64,000 bases of DNA from Arcobacter arenosus (GCF_005771535.1 NZ_VANU01000001.1:372001-436000); one strand, 5' to 3'. Positions 1 through 8,980 are shown, numbered from the stretch's first letter. Notes: generated by a model from the sequence alone, not told the origin. Made by a program: numbers and translations.

Positions 1-1
1 A

Positions 2-1804
2 GATTTAATTAAAGATGTTGATGATAACTTACAACAAGTTAGACAAAGGTTTGATAAGTTTAAAGCTCGTCTTGAAAAAGATATGCCTGACAAAAAAGAC
101 AAATTCGAGGAATTTGATACATTTTTTAATTTAACGTCACAACACACTTCTAAATTAAAAGATTTTATCAATGCTGGCAATTATGAAGAAGCTAAAGAAT
201 ACTATTTTAATAAGTATTTAAAAGATTATGGTTCAATGAGAGATTTAATCGACTTTTTTACGGAAGCCTCGTATAAGGTTGTTGGGAAAAATCAAAATGC
301 TACTGCATCTTTAATCTCAAACTCCTTTACAATTTTTGTAATTATTGGATTATTAAGTGTTTTAGTTGCGATAATTTTTGCCCTTGCTTTAAGTAAATCA
401 ATTAATAATTCACTTACAAAATTTAACGGTGGATTACAAAATTTCTTTAATTTCTTAAATAGAGAATCAGCTTTTGTGGAACTTTTAGATGAATCTTCTA
501 AAGATGAAATAGCAAAACTTGCTTCTATTGTAAATAAGAATATTAACAAAACAAAAACTTTAATGGAAAATGATGCGGCATTAATCAATGAAGTTAAAGA
601 TGTAGTTGAAAAAGTTAAAGCTGGAAATCTAGATGATACAATCAAACTTTCAACGGAAAATAAAGAACTTGAAGAATTAAAAACAATATTCAATGAGATG
701 TTAAAAGTTATATCTTCAAATATTTCAAATAACTTAAATGAGATAAAAACTGCTTTAGAACAGTTTCAAAAACTTAATTTTACACATAGAATTACAAATG
801 CTTCAGGTAATACAGTTGAAGGTTTAAATACCCTTGCAAATATTATTAATGAAATGTTAGTTCATAATAAAACAAATGGTTTAACACTTCAAACAAGTGC
901 AAAAGGGCTTTCAAATATGGTTGATGGTTTAAGTAAATCATCAAATGAAGCTGCTGCAAGTATTGAAGAAACTGCCGCGGCACTTGAAGAGATTACAGCT
1001 AATATCAACCACAACAGCGAAACTGTAGTAAAAATGGCTCAAAATGCCAATGAATTGAAAAAATCTTCTTCTGAAGGTGAACAAATGGCAAGTAATACTA
1101 CAAAAGCAATGGATGAAATTAATGAACAAGTAAGTGCAATTAATGAAGCAATTACTGTCATTGATCAAATTGCATTCCAAACAAATATTTTATCTTTAAA
1201 TGCAGCGGTTGAAGCGGCAACAGCAGGGGAAGCTGGAAAAGGTTTTGCGGTTGTAGCACAAGAAGTAAGAAATCTGGCTTCTAGATCGGCAGAAGCTGCT
1301 AAAGAGATTAAAGAATTAGTTGAAAATGCAACATTAAAAGCAAACGATGGTAAAACTATTGCTAATAAAATGATAAAAGGGTATGAGGGTCTAAATAAAA
1401 ATGTTACTACTACATTAGAGTTAATTAGTAATGTAGAACATTCAAGTAAAGAGCAACAAAGTGGAATTAATCAAATTAATAATGCAGTTAATCAATTAGA
1501 TACTCAAACTCAAAAAAACGCAGAAGTAGCTAACAACGCTAAAGATATTGCTAATCAAACTCAAACTATCGCCGATGACATTGTAAAAGATGCAGATGAA
1601 AAAGAGTTTGTTGGTAAAGATACTATTGTAGCCAAAGAGCTTAAAATAGATACTTCTTTCACTAAAACTGAGACTAAAAGGGTTGAACCAACTCACAAAA
1701 AAGAGAGTTATGCACAACAAAGAAATAAAGAAATAAAACCAATAACTACAACTAAAACAGTAGTAGCAAACAATAAAGACGATGATGAATGGGAGAGTTT
1801 TTAA
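2..1804 (+). CDS. Methyl-accepting chemotaxis protein (5' end outside window)
   Basis: This is the C-terminal part of a chemoreceptor. The reading frame is open to the first complete codon of the window, so the ATG at 83 is internal and the real start lies further left. The visible part begins with the end of a periplasmic helical sensor, has one membrane helix at about 300-375 bp, and continues into a HAMP-like linker. The cytoplasmic signalling domain has the conserved hairpin tip ([19 protein letters not shown], about 1160-1220 bp). The tail is lysine- and asparagine-rich and ends DDDEWESF rather than in a CheR/CheB-tethering NWETF-type pentapeptide. The ligand cannot be deduced because most of the sensor is missing. 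It runs convergently towards the zinc-transport genes, with a shared hairpin at its stop codon. Confidence 0.93.
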   Translation, partial: DLIKDVDDNLQQVRQRFDKFKARLEKDMPDKKDKFEEFDTFFNLTSQHTSKLKDFINAGNYEEAKEYYFNKYLKDYGSMRDLIDFFTEASYKVVGKNQNATASLISNSFTIFVIIGLLSVLVAIIFALALSKSINNSLTKFNGGLQNFFNFLNRESAFVELLDESSKDEIAKLASIVNKNINKTKTLMENDAALINEVKDVVEKVKAGNLDDTIKLSTENKELEELKTIFNEMLKVISSNISNNLNEIKTALEQFQKLNFTHRITNASGNTVEGLNTLANIINEMLVHNKTNGLTLQTSAKGLSNMVDGLSKSSNEAAASIEETAAALEEITANINHNSETVVKMAQNANELKKSSSEGEQMASNTTKAMDEINEQVSAINEAITVIDQIAFQTNILSLNAAVEAATAGEAGKGFAVVAQEVRNLASRSAEAAKEIKELVENATLKANDGKTIANKMIKGYEGLNKNVTTTLELISNVEHSSKEQQSGINQINNAVNQLDTQTQKNAEVANNAKDIANQTQTIADDIVKDADEKEFVGKDTIVAKELKIDTSFTKTETKRVEPTHKKESYAQQRNKEIKPITTTKTVVANNKDDDEWESF

Positions 1805-1811
1805 ACTCTCC
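1792..1811. terminator. Bidirectional hairpin between convergent genes
   Basis: A 9-bp inverted repeat, GGAGAGTTT / AAACTCTCC with a 2-nt centre, overlaps the chemoreceptor stop codon. It sits just before the convergent gene that ends at 1818 and probably serves both directions. There is no long T-run, so efficiency is uncertain. Confidence 0.55.
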
Positions 1812-1817
1812 TAATAA

Positions 1818-3278
1818 CTAAACCATTTGAGCGTTTAAAAAAAGTAAAATACCTAATAAGAACATCACGACTGGCGATAAATATTCTAAAAAATTAGTTA
1901 ATTTATGTGATTTTTCACTAACTTTTTGAACTGATACACCTAAAAATGAAGAGGCAAAAATCACTAATCCCATCCCTAAACTAATAAAAATAGAAGCTAA
2001 AATAACTGCAAAATAAGTTTTTAGCATAAAAGCATAAATAAAAAGAATAACAGTACCAGGACAAGGTATAAGTCCAGCAGTTAATACAAAATATAAATCT
2101 TTTTTCATAAAGTTTGCTTTTAGTTTTGTTGTATTTTTAGGTTTTGTTGTACTCCACATAGAGTTTGTTTGAGAAGCAGATGCAGAACAACATGAGGAAC
2201 AAGCGCAACTTTTTTTTACAATTTTATTATATAAAATAAAAGCGGCTAAAGCTATGATCATAAAAGCACTTATCTTTGTTAAAATTTCAACTGAATCATT
2301 TACAAAATTGTTTAAAACTGATTGAAGGATAAAAACAGAAACAACAACCAAAACTAAAGCTCCAACTATATGAATAAAAGCACTAGCTTGAGATATAAAA
2401 AATGCTTTTCTAAAAGAACTTTTATTTGCTAAAAAATAAGAAAAGGCTAAAGATTTACCATGTCCAGGCCCAAGAGCATGAATGATTCCATAAAGAAAAG
2501 ATATTCCTAATAAAATAAATAAAGCATAATTATCACCATTTTCTATTTTTATAAGATACTCTTTTACCTTATTAGAAAATTTTGCTAGATATGTTTCTTC
2601 TTTTTGTTGTTTTGGTTCATCTAATTTTTCTAATTTTTTTGTTTCATCGATATTAGATTCTATAACTTCTTGTTCTTTAGGTTCATCTTCTTGTAGTTTC
2701 TCATCTTTTAATACACCATCTAGATAGAAAACAACACTTTTTCTATCAACCATTTTTTTAACATCAAAAGGGGCATCAATTTTTACAGAGTTTTTTACTA
2801 ATAAAAGTATGAAATAATTTTCTTTATCATCAATATTTAAATATAAAATCTTTTCTTTATCTAAATCGTAGTCAAGGTTTAATACATAATTAAAATGAAG
2901 TAGAGAATTTTTTATATAACTTTTCTTTTTAATTACATCTGCTTTTAAACTTTTTTCTTTATTAATAATTTTATCGTATGAAATATGGGTTAAATAGTTT
3001 CTAGGGACAATATAGTCCAATAATGATTGCTCTACAGGAATCAATTCATTTTTATCGAGGTAATTGTTTTGATTTGTATCATAAACCTCTTTTAACATAT
3101 TAGTAAATTCTTTTGAAAGAACCCAAGTTATCTCTGCAGTTTTTATTTTATGTTCATCTGCTTGAACTTTAATTGATACTTTGGTTTCAGGTGAATAGAT
3201 TGTACATAGAGCACACCCAAAAAGGGTGTGCGTAAAAAGTGTAAGAAATATAAATATTTTACTTATAAGATTTTGCAA
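1818..3278 (-). CDS. DUF1007 / NicO-type metal permease
   Basis: A membrane protein of 486 aa with two parts. An N-terminal signal or lipobox-like segment (LFGC) precedes a roughly 170-residue periplasmic domain resembling DUF1007 proteins. An acidic/Lys-rich linker (about 200-235) then leads to a six-helix NicO/RcnA-type permease. The NicO signature HALGPGHGK lies near residue 267, and a Cys cluster (CACSSCC) lies in the mid-permease loop near 357. NicO proteins move Ni, Co or possibly Zn. The start is a TTG at 3278 inside the end of the upstream binding-protein gene (20-bp overlap), which implies translational coupling. Because it follows a ZnuA homologue behind Zur-like boxes, zinc is the more likely substrate here. 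Direction of transport is not shown by the sequence. Confidence 0.82.
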   Translation of the reverse strand: MQNLISKIFIFLTLFTHTLFGCALCTIYSPETKVSIKVQADEHKIKTAEITWVLSKEFTNMLKEVYDTNQNNYLDKNELIPVEQSLLDYIVPRNYLTHISYDKIINKEKSLKADVIKKKSYIKNSLLHFNYVLNLDYDLDKEKILYLNIDDKENYFILLLVKNSVKIDAPFDVKKMVDRKSVVFYLDGVLKDEKLQEDEPKEQEVIESNIDETKKLEKLDEPKQQKEETYLAKFSNKVKEYLIKIENGDNYALFILLGISFLYGIIHALGPGHGKSLAFSYFLANKSSFRKAFFISQASAFIHIVGALVLVVVSVFILQSVLNNFVNDSVEILTKISAFMIIALAAFILYNKIVKKSCACSSCCSASASQTNSMWSTTKPKNTTKLKANFMKKDLYFVLTAGLIPCPGTVILFIYAFMLKTYFAVILASIFISLGMGLVIFASSFLGVSVQKVSEKSHKLTNFLEYLSPVVMFLLGILLFLNAQMV

Positions 3279-4176
3279 TTTCTGTTGCTACCTTTAAAAG
3301 ATTTTCATCCCATTTTTCAGATAATGGGTTGATAGTCGCAACATTACCATTTATACTCTTAGATATAGTTTTAGCACCTTTTTGAGAAAATTGTGGAGCA
3401 ACAAAAACTATTTTAATATCATGTTTTTTTGCTTCTTCAACCAGTTCAATTAACTGAGCAGGTTTTGGTTCTTTTCCTTGAATTTCAATAGAAATTTGTT
3501 CTAAATGATATCTTTTTGCAAAATATCCCCAAGATGGATGAAACACCATAAAAGCTTTATGTTCATATGGCTCAATAATAGATTCTAATTTTTTATCTAA
3601 TTCATCTAATTCTTTTACAAATAATTGATAGTTTTTAGTATAAAAATCTTTATTAGCTTCATCAACTTTTATTAAAGCATTTAAAATGTTTTCTGCTTGT
3701 TTTTTTACTAAAATTGGATCTAGCCATACATGAGGATCTAAACCTGTATGATCGTGTTCATCATGTTCTTCTTCATGTTTATTTTTTTCATGGTCATGGT
3801 CTTCTTCATGTTTATGTTCATCATGAGCCTCTTCATCATTATGTTCATGAGCTTGTATCTCTTGTTTTTCAATACCTTTAGTAGTATCAACAACTAACAT
3901 TTTTTTATTTGCATCTTCAAATTTTTTTAGCCAAGATTTTTCAAAAGGTACTCCAATTGAAAAATATACTAAAGAGTTTGATAATTTTTTCATTTGCGAT
4001 GTTTTAGGTTCATATGAAGCTGGAGATGCTCCTGGCTTAACCATTACATTAACATCGATTTTATCCCCTGCAATTTTTTCTACGAAAAATTTTTGAGGTA
4101 AAATTGAAACAGTTACTTCTTTTGCTACTACAAAACTTGATAATAGTGCTAAAGCAATTAAAATCTTTTTCATCAT
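3259..4176 (-). CDS. znuA: Zinc-binding periplasmic protein (ZnuA-like)
   Basis: Solute-binding protein of the cluster A-I (ZnuA/TroA) family, 305 aa, which captures Zn(II) in the periplasm. A signal peptide covers residues 1-18 (cut after VVA). A His/Asp/Glu-rich loop lies at about 110-145, followed by the DPHVWLDP motif that supplies a metal-ligand His. Further conserved parts are VFHPSWGYFAKRY near 210 and a C-terminal domain typical of the fold. The ATG at 4176 follows an AAGGA ribosome site. It is the first gene of a two-gene unit with the NicO-type permease. No znuB or znuC gene is nearby, which is unusual for this family. The divergent Fur-family gene and the two operator-like palindromes at 4202-4261 suggest repression when zinc is plentiful. 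Confidence 0.92.
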   Translation of the reverse strand: MMKKILIALALLSSFVVAKEVTVSILPQKFFVEKIAGDKIDVNVMVKPGASPASYEPKTSQMKKLSNSLVYFSIGVPFEKSWLKKFEDANKKMLVVDTTKGIEKQEIQAHEHNDEEAHDEHKHEEDHDHEKNKHEEEHDEHDHTGLDPHVWLDPILVKKQAENILNALIKVDEANKDFYTKNYQLFVKELDELDKKLESIIEPYEHKAFMVFHPSWGYFAKRYHLEQISIEIQGKEPKPAQLIELVEEAKKHDIKIVFVAPQFSQKGAKTISKSINGNVATINPLSEKWDENLLKVATEIAKSYK

Positions 4177-4201
4177 ATCTATAAATCCTTTTTTTTATTT
4201 T

Positions 4202-4220
4202 TGCAATTAGGTTGCATTTA
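4202..4220. promoter_or_regulatory. Zur-like operator, left copy
   Basis: TGCAATTAGGTTGCATTTA. The core TGCAA-N5-TTGCA is a 15-bp palindrome of the size used by Fur-family proteins. It lies 26 bp upstream of the ZnuA start, where it would cover the promoter of that gene. A nearly identical inverted copy lies at 4243-4261. Assignment to Zur rests on the neighbouring genes. Confidence 0.68.
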
Positions 4221-4242
4221 TCGAATTTTATCATCAAAATTT

Positions 4243-4261
4243 TAAATGCAACTTAATTGCA
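4243..4261. promoter_or_regulatory. Zur-like operator, right copy
   Basis: TAAATGCAACTTAATTGCA, the reverse complement of the left copy with one mismatch in 19 bp. Its core TGCAA-N5-TTGCA is again palindromic. It lies about 45 bp upstream of the -10 element of the Fur-family gene, suggesting autoregulation or joint control of the divergent promoters. Confidence 0.68.
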
Positions 4262-4305
4262 TATTTAAAATAGCTTTTTCAAATATTATTTTAAATTCAA
4301 ATTGA

Positions 4306-4311
4306 TATAAT
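4306..4311 (+). promoter_or_regulatory. -10 element of the Fur-family gene, leaderless arrangement
   Basis: TATAAT ends only 5 nt before the ATG at 4317. A start site about 6-7 nt downstream of a -10 would fall on the start codon itself. No Shine-Dalgarno sequence is present, so a leaderless mRNA is predicted. Confidence 0.55.
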
Positions 4312-4316
4312 AGAAT

Positions 4317-4676
4317 ATGAATTTAGAAAACATATCAAAAAACATAAAACTTACAACAGCAAGAAAAGCGATTTTAGAACTGCTTTATTCATACAATAAA
4401 CCACTTTGTTATGAAGAAGTTAAAGATAACCTAGCTATGGACAAGGCTACTTTTTATAGAAATATTATAAAGTTTGAAGAGGAAGGTATAATAAACTCTT
4501 TTGAGTCAAACGATAAAAAAAGATATTATGAAATAAAAAATAAAAAACATTCCCATTTTATTTGTAATATCTGTTCAAAAATTGAATGTTTACATGAAAA
4601 GCTAGAGATAAATCTTCCAAACTACGAAATTGATAATATTATTATAAAGGGTACCTGCCCTAATTGTAAAGATTAA
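4317..4676 (+). CDS. Fur-family metal regulator (Zur-like)
   Basis: A compact 119-aa member of the Fur superfamily. The winged helix covers about residues 12-65, with the recognition-helix signature DKATFYRNI. A dimerisation part carries HSHFICNICSKIEC and a C-terminal CPNC pair, together forming a Cys4 structural zinc site. Its location opposite znuA and the palindromes between the two genes argue for a zinc-uptake repressor rather than an iron or peroxide sensor. It is shorter than typical Fur (about 140-150 aa). nhaA follows 8 bp later and is probably co-transcribed. PerR-like or Fur-like specificity cannot be excluded from sequence alone. Confidence 0.85.
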   Translation: MNLENISKNIKLTTARKAILELLYSYNKPLCYEEVKDNLAMDKATFYRNIIKFEEEGIINSFESNDKKRYYEIKNKKHSHFICNICSKIECLHEKLEINLPNYEIDNIIIKGTCPNCKD

Positions 4677-4684
4677 GGACATTA

Positions 4685-5974
4685 ATGATTAAACCTGCAA
4701 TATTAACTAACTTTGAAAAATTTATTAATAAAGAAGCCCTAAGTGGTATTTTACTTTTTGTTGCAACAGTTTTAGCTGTTATTGTTGCAAACTCAAGTTT
4801 AGGGCAAGATTATTATGACCTATGGCATTTGCCCCTTGGAGTAAATCTAGGGGAGATGAGTGTTTCAATGACTCTAACTTATTGGATTGATGATGGTCTT
4901 ATGGCTTTATTCTTTTTAATGGTTGGTCTTGAGATTAAAAGAGAGATGTTGGTGGGTGAACTTTCAACAGTAAATAAAGCTACATTTCCTATTATTGCAG
5001 CAGTTGGAGGAATGATAATTCCTGCACTTATCTATGTAAGTTTAAATCCATCTAATCCTTTAGGATTTGGTATTCCTATGGCAACAGACATCGCTTTTGC
5101 TTTAGGTATTTTGATGTTACTTGGGAATAAGGTTAATCCAGCTTTAAAAGTATTTTTAGTTGCTTTAGCTGTTGTTGATGATTTAGGTGCTATATTTGTT
5201 GTTGCTACAGTTTATACAAATGAAATACACTCTGAATATTTTGTACATGTTATCTTAATTATGGCTCTTTTATTTTCCCTTAATAAACTTAAAGTTACAG
5301 CTTTAACCCCTTATCTTCTTTTAGGAATTGCTTTATGGATTTATGTTCATGCAATTGGTATTCATGCAACAATTGCAGGAGTATTATTAGCCTTTACAAT
5401 ACCAATCAAAGCAAAAATTGATCAGAAAAAATTTGTAAAAAAAACTAAAAAAGATATACATAAGTTTGAAGAAAATATGGAAGAAGATTTTCCTGTTTTA
5501 AATGATGAACAAATTCATAATCTTGATCATATAGCACATAACTATGAGAAAGTTCAAAACCCCCTTGTAAGACTTGAACATGGATTACATGGTTTATCTG
5601 CTTTTTTTATCATGCCTTTATTTGCTTTTTCAAATGCAGGGGTAATAATCGACTTTTCAACGGTAAGTGCAAATTTAATGATTGTATTAGGGGTTGTATT
5701 AGGTCTAATACTAGGTAAACCTATAGGAATTGTAGGATTAACTTATCTTGCAACAAAGTTAAAATTAGTAGAAAAACCAGATGATATTTCATGGACAGAG
5801 ATTATTGCAGTTGGTTTTATTGCTGGTATTGGATTTACAATGTCAATTTTTATTACCCACTTAGCTTTCATCGATGAAGGAATAATTGCAGCAGTTAAAT
5901 TAGGAGTTTTTGTTGCTTCATTTATTGCAGCAGTTATTGGAGTATTTCTTCTACTTACAATAAAAAAAGTATAG
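4685..5974 (+). CDS. nhaA: Na+/H+ antiporter NhaA
   Basis: Inner-membrane sodium-proton antiporter, 429 aa, used for pH and Na+ homeostasis. The ion-binding pair is visible as VVDDLGAI near residue 160, within the usual set of about 12 helices. It is longer than the approximately 390-aa E. coli protein because of a hydrophilic, charged insertion at about residues 245-290 (KKTKKDIHKFEENMEED), a feature of the longer NhaA branch. AAGGA precedes the ATG. It sits 8 bp behind the Fur-family gene, so its transcription may follow that regulator. A hairpin overlaps the stop codon. Confidence 0.95.
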   Translation: MIKPAILTNFEKFINKEALSGILLFVATVLAVIVANSSLGQDYYDLWHLPLGVNLGEMSVSMTLTYWIDDGLMALFFLMVGLEIKREMLVGELSTVNKATFPIIAAVGGMIIPALIYVSLNPSNPLGFGIPMATDIAFALGILMLLGNKVNPALKVFLVALAVVDDLGAIFVVATVYTNEIHSEYFVHVILIMALLFSLNKLKVTALTPYLLLGIALWIYVHAIGIHATIAGVLLAFTIPIKAKIDQKKFVKKTKKDIHKFEENMEEDFPVLNDEQIHNLDHIAHNYEKVQNPLVRLEHGLHGLSAFFIMPLFAFSNAGVIIDFSTVSANLMIVLGVVLGLILGKPIGIVGLTYLATKLKLVEKPDDISWTEIIAVGFIAGIGFTMSIFITHLAFIDEGIIAAVKLGVFVASFIAAVIGVFLLLTIKKV

Positions 5975-5991
5975 GTTGCTCCTATACTTTT
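5965..5991 (+). terminator. nhaA terminator
   Basis: AAAAGTATAGG, a TTGCT loop and CCTATACTTTT form an 11-bp perfect stem that includes the nhaA stop codon. This is a strong intrinsic-terminator shape. Confidence 0.75.
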
Positions 5992-6006
5992 CAAAAAAAC
6001 TAAAAA

Positions 6007-6022
6007 AGCAATTTTATTCTAT
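6007..6022 (+). promoter_or_regulatory. 16-bp repeat, copy 1 (candidate AraC-protein site)
   Basis: AGCAATTTTATTCTAT, identical to 6831-6846. This copy lies 34 bp before the regulator's own ATG and ends 20 bp before its -10 hexamer, around the -35 region. Confidence 0.6.
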
Positions 6023-6042
6023 TTTTTTATTTCTTCTTTGGA

Positions 6043-6048
6043 TATAAT
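6043..6048 (+). promoter_or_regulatory. -10 element of the AraC-family gene, leaderless arrangement
   Basis: TATAAT ends 7 nt before the ATG at 6056. No purine-rich ribosome site lies between them, so transcription would start at or next to the start codon. Confidence 0.5.
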
Positions 6049-6055
6049 CTAAATT

Positions 6056-6832
6056 ATGAGTAGACTTTTAAATAACATTCTTTTTGAAAACGTACAATTT
6101 TCAAATTCAAATTTTACTAAACACTACCACGACACCTATACAATAGGACTTACCTATAAAGGTGTACTAAAAGCATATAATGCAAATGAAGCATACGACT
6201 CATACCAATACTCAATTAGAATAAACAATCCAGGTGAAGTTCACCATGGAAAATCAGAACAATGGTCCCATGCAAACTTTTACCCAACTATTGAAATTAT
6301 TGCAGACATTTATGAACAAATTTTCTTTGAGAAAAAGATACCTTGTTTTCAAAGACATATTATAAACAATCCTGAACTTTTTGCAAAACTTCACTCATTT
6401 TTTGATTCATATTTCAAAGGTGATGATGAATTAATTATTGAAACAAAACTAATAGAAGCAATTTCTTCTCTGATATTAAATAATACAATTTATACAAAAA
6501 GATATAAAGAAATCTATGAAGATAAAAAAATTATAAAAGATACATATGAACTAATTAAAGATTCAATAGATACAAACTTTAATTTAGAAACACTAGCTTC
6601 AAATGTAAACCTAAGCAAATACCATTTTATTAGACTTTTTAAAAAAGAATTTGGAATAACTCCCCATGCTTTTATTATAAATGAAAGATTGAATCGTGCA
6701 AATTCATTAATCAAAAACTCAAATATTTCTATTAGTGAAGCATCTATTCAAGTTGGCTTTAATGACCAATCCCATTTTGCTAGAAATTTTAAAAAATACT
6801 TTGGATACACTCCATCAAAACTAATTAAATAG
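6056..6832 (+). CDS. AraC-family transcriptional regulator
   Basis: 258 aa. An N-terminal cupin-like effector domain (HYHDTYTIGLTYKG, then NPGEVHHG near residue 60) is followed by a C-terminal double helix-turn-helix of about 100 residues. The latter carries LASNVNLSKYHFIRLFKKEFGITPH and the closing motif VGFNDQSHFARNFKKYFGYTPS. It probably senses a small molecule and controls the downstream transporter genes. Identical 16-bp sequences upstream of this gene and of the next gene support autoregulation plus control of the transporter pair. No ribosome site is visible before the ATG. Confidence 0.9.
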   Translation: MSRLLNNILFENVQFSNSNFTKHYHDTYTIGLTYKGVLKAYNANEAYDSYQYSIRINNPGEVHHGKSEQWSHANFYPTIEIIADIYEQIFFEKKIPCFQRHIINNPELFAKLHSFFDSYFKGDDELIIETKLIEAISSLILNNTIYTKRYKEIYEDKKIIKDTYELIKDSIDTNFNLETLASNVNLSKYHFIRLFKKEFGITPHAFIINERLNRANSLIKNSNISISEASIQVGFNDQSHFARNFKKYFGYTPSKLIK

Positions 6833-6846
6833 CAATTTTATTCTAT
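6831..6846 (+). promoter_or_regulatory. 16-bp repeat, copy 2 (candidate AraC-protein site)
   Basis: AGCAATTTTATTCTAT, a perfect copy of 6007-6022, starting at the regulator's stop codon and ending 45 bp before the transporter start codon. Two identical copies in the same orientation ahead of the two transcription units is the pattern expected for an AraC activator. Confidence 0.6.
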
Positions 6847-6891
6847 ACAAATAATTATTCTTTTATTAAACTTCCAATAAAAAGAGATATT

Positions 6892-7797
6892 ATGACCGAA
6901 TCAAATAAAAATATATTTTACATCTTACTGTTTTTTGCTATGGTTTGCTGGGGTGGTTCATGGGTTAATGTTAAGTTTCTAGGTCTTTACATGGATGAAT
7001 TTGAAACTATGACTTTTAGATATATAATTACAGCCATATCAATGGTTCCACTTATGATTATTTTAAGAAAATCTTTTAAAATTAGTCTTAGAAACTTTAT
7101 ATTAGTAACTATTACATCAATTGCTTTAATTGCTTATATGAAATACTTTTATTTAGGTGTAAAACTTGGAACTGCATCATTAGGTGGTTCATTAGTAACT
7201 AGTTTAATTCCAATAAATACATTTATTATGATGGCTTTATTAAAAGCAAAAACTGTTACAAAAAAAGATGCCTTTGCTTTAGGTCTTGGAGCAATTGGTG
7301 TTATGACAATACTCCATGTTTGGACATTTGATAGTGAAAAAATCTTTGTTACATATAATTTGTATTTTATTTTAGCTTCTTTACTTTGGCCAATTGTTAC
7401 TATTCTTAGCTCAAAAGCAATGAAGATATCACCTATTACTTTTACCTTTCATATGTATATTGTAACATCAGTATTAAATCTTATATTTTTTGTTGATTTA
7501 ACTACAATTGAATACTCAAAACTTGATTCTACTTTCTGGATAAATATGTTGAGCATCTCAATTTTAGCTTCAACTTTTGCAAATACAATCTATTTTTTAG
7601 GTATAGAAAAACTTGGAGCTAGTGAAGTTAGTTCTTTTGTATTTTTAGTTCCCTTTGCTGCAATAACACTAAGTGCAATTTTTCTTGAGGAAAATATTAG
7701 TTTTTCAATTATTTTTGGGACAATTTTAACTATAATAGCAGTTAAAATTTTAAACAATATAAAAATATTAAAGAAGAAAAAGATTGAATCAAACTAA
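6892..7797 (+). CDS. EamA/DMT-family exporter
   Basis: 301 aa with ten predicted membrane helices in two EamA halves. The N-terminal FFAMVCWGGSWVNVKFLG and the C-terminal EVSSFVFLVPFAAITLSAIFL are typical of the family. These proteins usually export amino acids or other metabolites. It follows the AraC regulator in the same direction behind the repeated 16-bp element and overlaps the next permease gene by 14 bp. The pair is therefore probably one transcription unit for solute efflux. The substrate is not known. Confidence 0.88.
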   Translation: MTESNKNIFYILLFFAMVCWGGSWVNVKFLGLYMDEFETMTFRYIITAISMVPLMIILRKSFKISLRNFILVTITSIALIAYMKYFYLGVKLGTASLGGSLVTSLIPINTFIMMALLKAKTVTKKDAFALGLGAIGVMTILHVWTFDSEKIFVTYNLYFILASLLWPIVTILSSKAMKISPITFTFHMYIVTSVLNLIFFVDLTTIEYSKLDSTFWINMLSISILASTFANTIYFLGIEKLGASEVSSFVFLVPFAAITLSAIFLEENISFSIIFGTILTIIAVKILNNIKILKKKKIESN

Positions 7798-8980
7798 ACT
7801 AAATACTTTTACCCTTTCAGGTCTTATAATAGGACCAATTTTAGGATCAGGTGTTATTTTACTTCCAGCACTTTTATATAATATGATTGGAAATGCCTCT
7901 ATATTTACATGGGGAACAATCTTAATACTTGGTTTTTTGTTTGCTCTTATTTTTGGGAAACTTTCAATTTTATTTCCAGGAGATGGAGGGGTTTCCCTTG
8001 CAACAAAAGAGGCTATGGGTAAAAAGTACCAAATACTAACCTCTTTTTATCTAATTTGCGCAGTTTTTTTTGGTCCAGTAGCAGTTTTAATAATAGCTGC
8101 AAAATTTCTAATGCCCTATTTTCCAAATATATCAATTGAGCTTTTAGGCTTTTTTATTTATATAATCACCTATTTAGCTCTTCTTATTAGGATTGGTTTT
8201 TTAGGAAAATTGATGCTAATAGTTAGTTCAGCTATTACAATAATATTTTTTCTATCAAGTATTTTTATCCTTTTAAATGTAGAAGAGTTTAGTTTAAATA
8301 TCCCAAATATTTCGATAAAAGAGTATGGGTATTCTTTGCTAATTGTATTTTGGTCAATAGTTGGTTGGGAAGTTATTGGAAACTATTCTCAAGATGTTGA
8401 TGATACTAAAACACTAACAAATGCAGTTAAAATTTCAGCAATTATTATTTCTACGGTTTATATTTTAATTGTTCTTGCAATATGTTTTGGAGAATTTCCA
8501 AAAAATGAAGAGTTTAAACTTGTATGGTTAATTATCCCAATTTTTGGAAATAGTTCAAACTTTATACTTGCTAGTGTATCTGTGATTTTATGTATTGGAA
8601 CACTAATTCTTTTTGTTGGAGGGGTTTCAAGATTAATCTCTTCACTAAATTTGACAAAATATACTTCAACAGTGACAACAAAAAAAGTTCCAATTGGAGC
8701 TTTAAATTCTCTTTCAATACTTTATGTTATTACATTAGTTTTGGTTTATATGGGTTATCTTACTTTGGATAATTTAGTAGCGTTTTCCGATGCGTTTTTT
8801 ATTTCAAATGCTTTAATTGGATTAATAACTGCAATAATACTTTTTGAAAAAGGTTTTTTAAAAAACAGCGCTATTTTATTAGCTTTTTTGTTTTTTATAA
8901 TTTTACTATTCTCAAATATTTTTATTTTATCTGTAATTATTGCTTTGTTTATTTATACCTATTTCAAAAAAAGGGCTTAA
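7784..8980 (+). CDS. APC-superfamily amino acid permease
   Basis: 398 aa with about 11-12 hydrophobic helices. The N-terminal stretch LSGLIIGPILGSGVILLPAL matches the unwound first helix of amino acid-polyamine-organocation permeases, resembling the YjeH exporter branch more than uptake systems. The start is a TTG at 7784 inside the last codons of the DMT gene, so translation is likely coupled. With an exporter upstream and an AraC regulator ahead, an amino-acid efflux or exchange function is plausible. The C-terminal quarter is very hydrophobic and poorly conserved. Confidence 0.82.
   Translation: MNQTKLNTFTLSGLIIGPILGSGVILLPALLYNMIGNASIFTWGTILILGFLFALIFGKLSILFPGDGGVSLATKEAMGKKYQILTSFYLICAVFFGPVAVLIIAAKFLMPYFPNISIELLGFFIYIITYLALLIRIGFLGKLMLIVSSAITIIFFLSSIFILLNVEEFSLNIPNISIKEYGYSLLIVFWSIVGWEVIGNYSQDVDDTKTLTNAVKISAIIISTVYILIVLAICFGEFPKNEEFKLVWLIIPIFGNSSNFILASVSVILCIGTLILFVGGVSRLISSLNLTKYTSTVTTKKVPIGALNSLSILYVITLVLVYMGYLTLDNLVAFSDAFFISNALIGLITAIILFEKGFLKNSAILLAFLFFIILLFSNIFILSVIIALFIYTYFKKRA

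Noticed and set aside
941-1180. Minus-strand frame rich in Cys opposite the chemoreceptor signalling domain
   Set aside because: Such antisense frames recur opposite chemoreceptors because of codon bias in Ala/Glu-rich coiled coils. There is no ribosome site.
8590-8772. Small plus-strand frame inside the APC permease gene
   Set aside because: It is a frame shadow of the permease with no ribosome site and no membrane or domain pattern.
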